Part shown: piece by piece, positions 62,801 through 64,000 of the stretch
Numbering within the stretch: position 1 is the first letter of the stretch
How the letters are laid out: every line of letters begins with the position of its first letter
Assembly: GCA_026627065.1 (NCBI GenBank)
Contig: JAPNUO010000002.1
Coordinates: forward strand, 372,001 to 436,000
DNA: 64,000 nt
Direction of reading: 5' to 3'
Source of the DNA: Bacillota bacterium
GTDB taxonomy: Bacteria; Bacillota; Sulfobacillia; Sulfobacillales; Sulfobacillaceae
Made by a program: the position numbers and the translations under genes
The notes under the pieces: model-generated
What the model was told of the DNA's origin: nothing
What the model saw: only the letters and a program-made list of their open reading frames with translations
Databases searched by the model: none

Positions 62801-63790
62801 TTGCTCGGAAAACGCGGGACGCGGTTGGAAAAGGGGTGGACCCTCTACCGGTATTCAGCGATCATCATGGAGAATGCCGCGATACGGGTCGTGATGTTGC
62901 CGGGCAAGGGCATGGACATTGTCGAATGTCTTTATAAACCCCGCGATGTCGATGTCACGGCGGCGACGCCCTGGGGCTTCACTGAAGATGAGATCGGCAC
63001 GTTTCTCGACCGCTACGAAGGCGGATTTCAAATTGTATTTCCGAATGGCGGTCCTCCCAGCGACTATCGCGGAGCGTGGTTGGGACAACATGACGAAGTG
63101 GCGCTGGGGAGATGGCAGTGGCAGGACCATGAGGATGAGGCAGGCGTCTCCGTGACGGCCACCACGATGTTAAAAAAGACCCCCTTCCGGTATCAGCGCA
63201 AGGTGCAACTGAACGCCCAGGAGGCGGTGCTTCACCTCGAGGACACCGTGACCAATTTGTCGCCTTTTGAGCAGGAAGTGATGTGGGGGCAGCATCTCGC
63301 CTTCGGTCCTCCGTTTTTGTCGCCGTCTTGCCGGTTCGCTTCGGGCGCCCAAGAGGTCTTGGTCGTGGAGGAGTCACTGACCTCCCGGCGATTCAAGCCG
63401 GGACGGTATGCGTGGCCCTACGTCGAGCGTGCGGAAGGGGGACTGTGGGATTTACGTCAGGTGCCTGCTAAAGATGGGCGCCACGATATGGCCTACTTGG
63501 TGAACTTTTTAGAGGGGTGGTATACTCTCGAAAATCCGCAATTAGGGGTCGGGATTCGGGTGGAATGGGATACTGAGGCGTGGCCATGCTGCTGGGTGTG
63601 GCAGGAATGTGGGGCAGATGGCTATCCATGGTATGGACGCCACTACAGCCTGGGTTTGGAGCCGTTTCACGGCTATCCGACGCAAGGGTTATCCAATGCT
63701 ATTCGCAATGGCTCGACCCTGAAGATTAAGGGCGGCTGTGCCATAACAGGTTATATGAGGTTGGCACTATACGAGGTCAACGACGACTGA
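62801..63790 (+). CDS. DUF4432 (aldose epimerase-like) protein
   Basis: The protein begins LLGKRGTRLEKGWTLYRY and has IRVVMLPGKGMDIVE, ATPWGF, GFQIVFPNGGPPSDYRG, VMWGQHLAFGPPFL and SLGLEPFHGYP blocks of DUF4432, a galactose-mutarotase-like beta-sandwich. Members are thought to act on sugar hemiacetals, often in clusters for sugar acid or hexose use. The start is the TTG at 62801, preceded by GAAGG; in-frame upstream sequence has a stop at 62795. It lies between an SDR and an aldo/keto reductase gene. Confidence 0.85.
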   Translation: MLGKRGTRLEKGWTLYRYSAIIMENAAIRVVMLPGKGMDIVECLYKPRDVDVTAATPWGFTEDEIGTFLDRYEGGFQIVFPNGGPPSDYRGAWLGQHDEVALGRWQWQDHEDEAGVSVTATTMLKKTPFRYQRKVQLNAQEAVLHLEDTVTNLSPFEQEVMWGQHLAFGPPFLSPSCRFASGAQEVLVVEESLTSRRFKPGRYAWPYVERAEGGLWDLRQVPAKDGRHDMAYLVNFLEGWYTLENPQLGVGIRVEWDTEAWPCCWVWQECGADGYPWYGRHYSLGLEPFHGYPTQGLSNAIRNGSTLKIKGGCAITGYMRLALYEVNDD

Positions 63791-63836
63791 GACCTCGTGA
63801 AATGTCTGTGTAAAGATATTCGAGGAGGGGCACATC

Positions 63837-64000
63837 ATGCAATACCGATACATGGGCAAGGCTAATGTCAAGGTCAGCACCATTTGCCTCGGAACCATGC
63901 ACTTTGGCACGCGAACGGATGAAAAAGAGGCCTTTCGGATTATGGACCGGGCGTTGGACATGGGAATCAATTTCTTTGACACGGCGAATGTGTACGGCGG
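63837..64000 (+). CDS. Aldo/keto reductase, N-terminal part (runs off the window)
   Basis: The frame begins MQYRYMGKANVKVSTICLG, continues TMHFGTRTDEKEAF and reaches INFFDTANVYGG, with the catalytic Asp and Tyr (D-T-A-N-V-Y-G) of the aldo/keto reductase family. A GAGGAGGGG site leads ATG 63837. About 55 of some 320 residues lie in the window. Confidence 0.9.
   Translation, partial: MQYRYMGKANVKVSTICLGTMHFGTRTDEKEAFRIMDRALDMGINFFDTANVYG

Overview
The window looks like part of the chromosome of a moderately GC-rich, motile, spore-forming monoderm bacterium, most like deep-branching Firmicutes such as Sulfobacillus. The evidence is a flagellar cluster of the Gram-positive type (FliO-P-Q-R-FlhB-FlhA-FlhF-FlhG, two small rod-type proteins of the FlhO/FlhP kind, the FliW/CsrA pair and a DUF327 YaaR-like protein), a Spo0E-like phosphatase gene, lipoprotein and secretion signals of the Gram-positive kind, and no outer-membrane genes. 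The species cannot be fixed by reading alone.

Layout. 1-2372: a dienelactone hydrolase gene cut in two by an intact IS1634-like element (453-2286) with a clean 5-bp target duplication. 2925-7727: a lipoprotein, two dipeptide/oligopeptide-type permeases without ATPases or binding protein, an M20 amidohydrolase, and a convergent 2-hydroxyacid dehydrogenase. 7835-19280: flagellar export apparatus, FlhF/FlhG, rod proteins, FliL, FliM and FliN on the + strand, with a lytic transglycosylase on the opposite strand. 19225-23734: csrA, fliW, flgL, flgK, flgN, yaaR-like, spo0E-like and a small unknown gene on the - strand. 24300-24543: tRNA-fMet, tRNA-Met and tRNA-Lys. 24.6-31.3 kb: a scarred region with IS3-type and TnpB relics, among which sit a secreted unknown protein, a polyol dehydrogenase, a ROK sugar kinase and a membrane protein. 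31.6-41.2 kb: a two-gene acyltransferase/SGNH pair, a glycosyltransferase-like protein, a class III aminotransferase, a CAP-domain protein, a Cys-rich protein, a membrane GGDEF-EAL protein and a HEPN/MNT (HepT/MntA-like) module.

41.4-57.9 kb is the most striking part: two different GH38 alpha-mannosidase-type enzymes, a complete Opp-type importer (two ATPases, two permeases, a small membrane protein and a secreted binding protein), a GntR-LacI (AraR-like) regulator, and a divergent secreted TIM-barrel glycosidase-like protein. A strong promoter in front of the binding-protein gene is overlaid by two perfect 10-bp direct repeats. I read this as a catabolic locus for a mannose-containing glycan: extracellular cleavage, Opp-type uptake of oligosaccharides, and cytoplasmic trimming by the GH38 enzymes. 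The downstream end of this operon carries a ruined PhyH dioxygenase gene cut by a remnant of the same IS family found at 453-2286.

58.3-64.0 kb: a heterodimeric ABC exporter with one consensus and one degenerate ATP site, then an SDR oxidoreductase, a DUF4432 aldose-epimerase-like protein and the start of an aldo/keto reductase.
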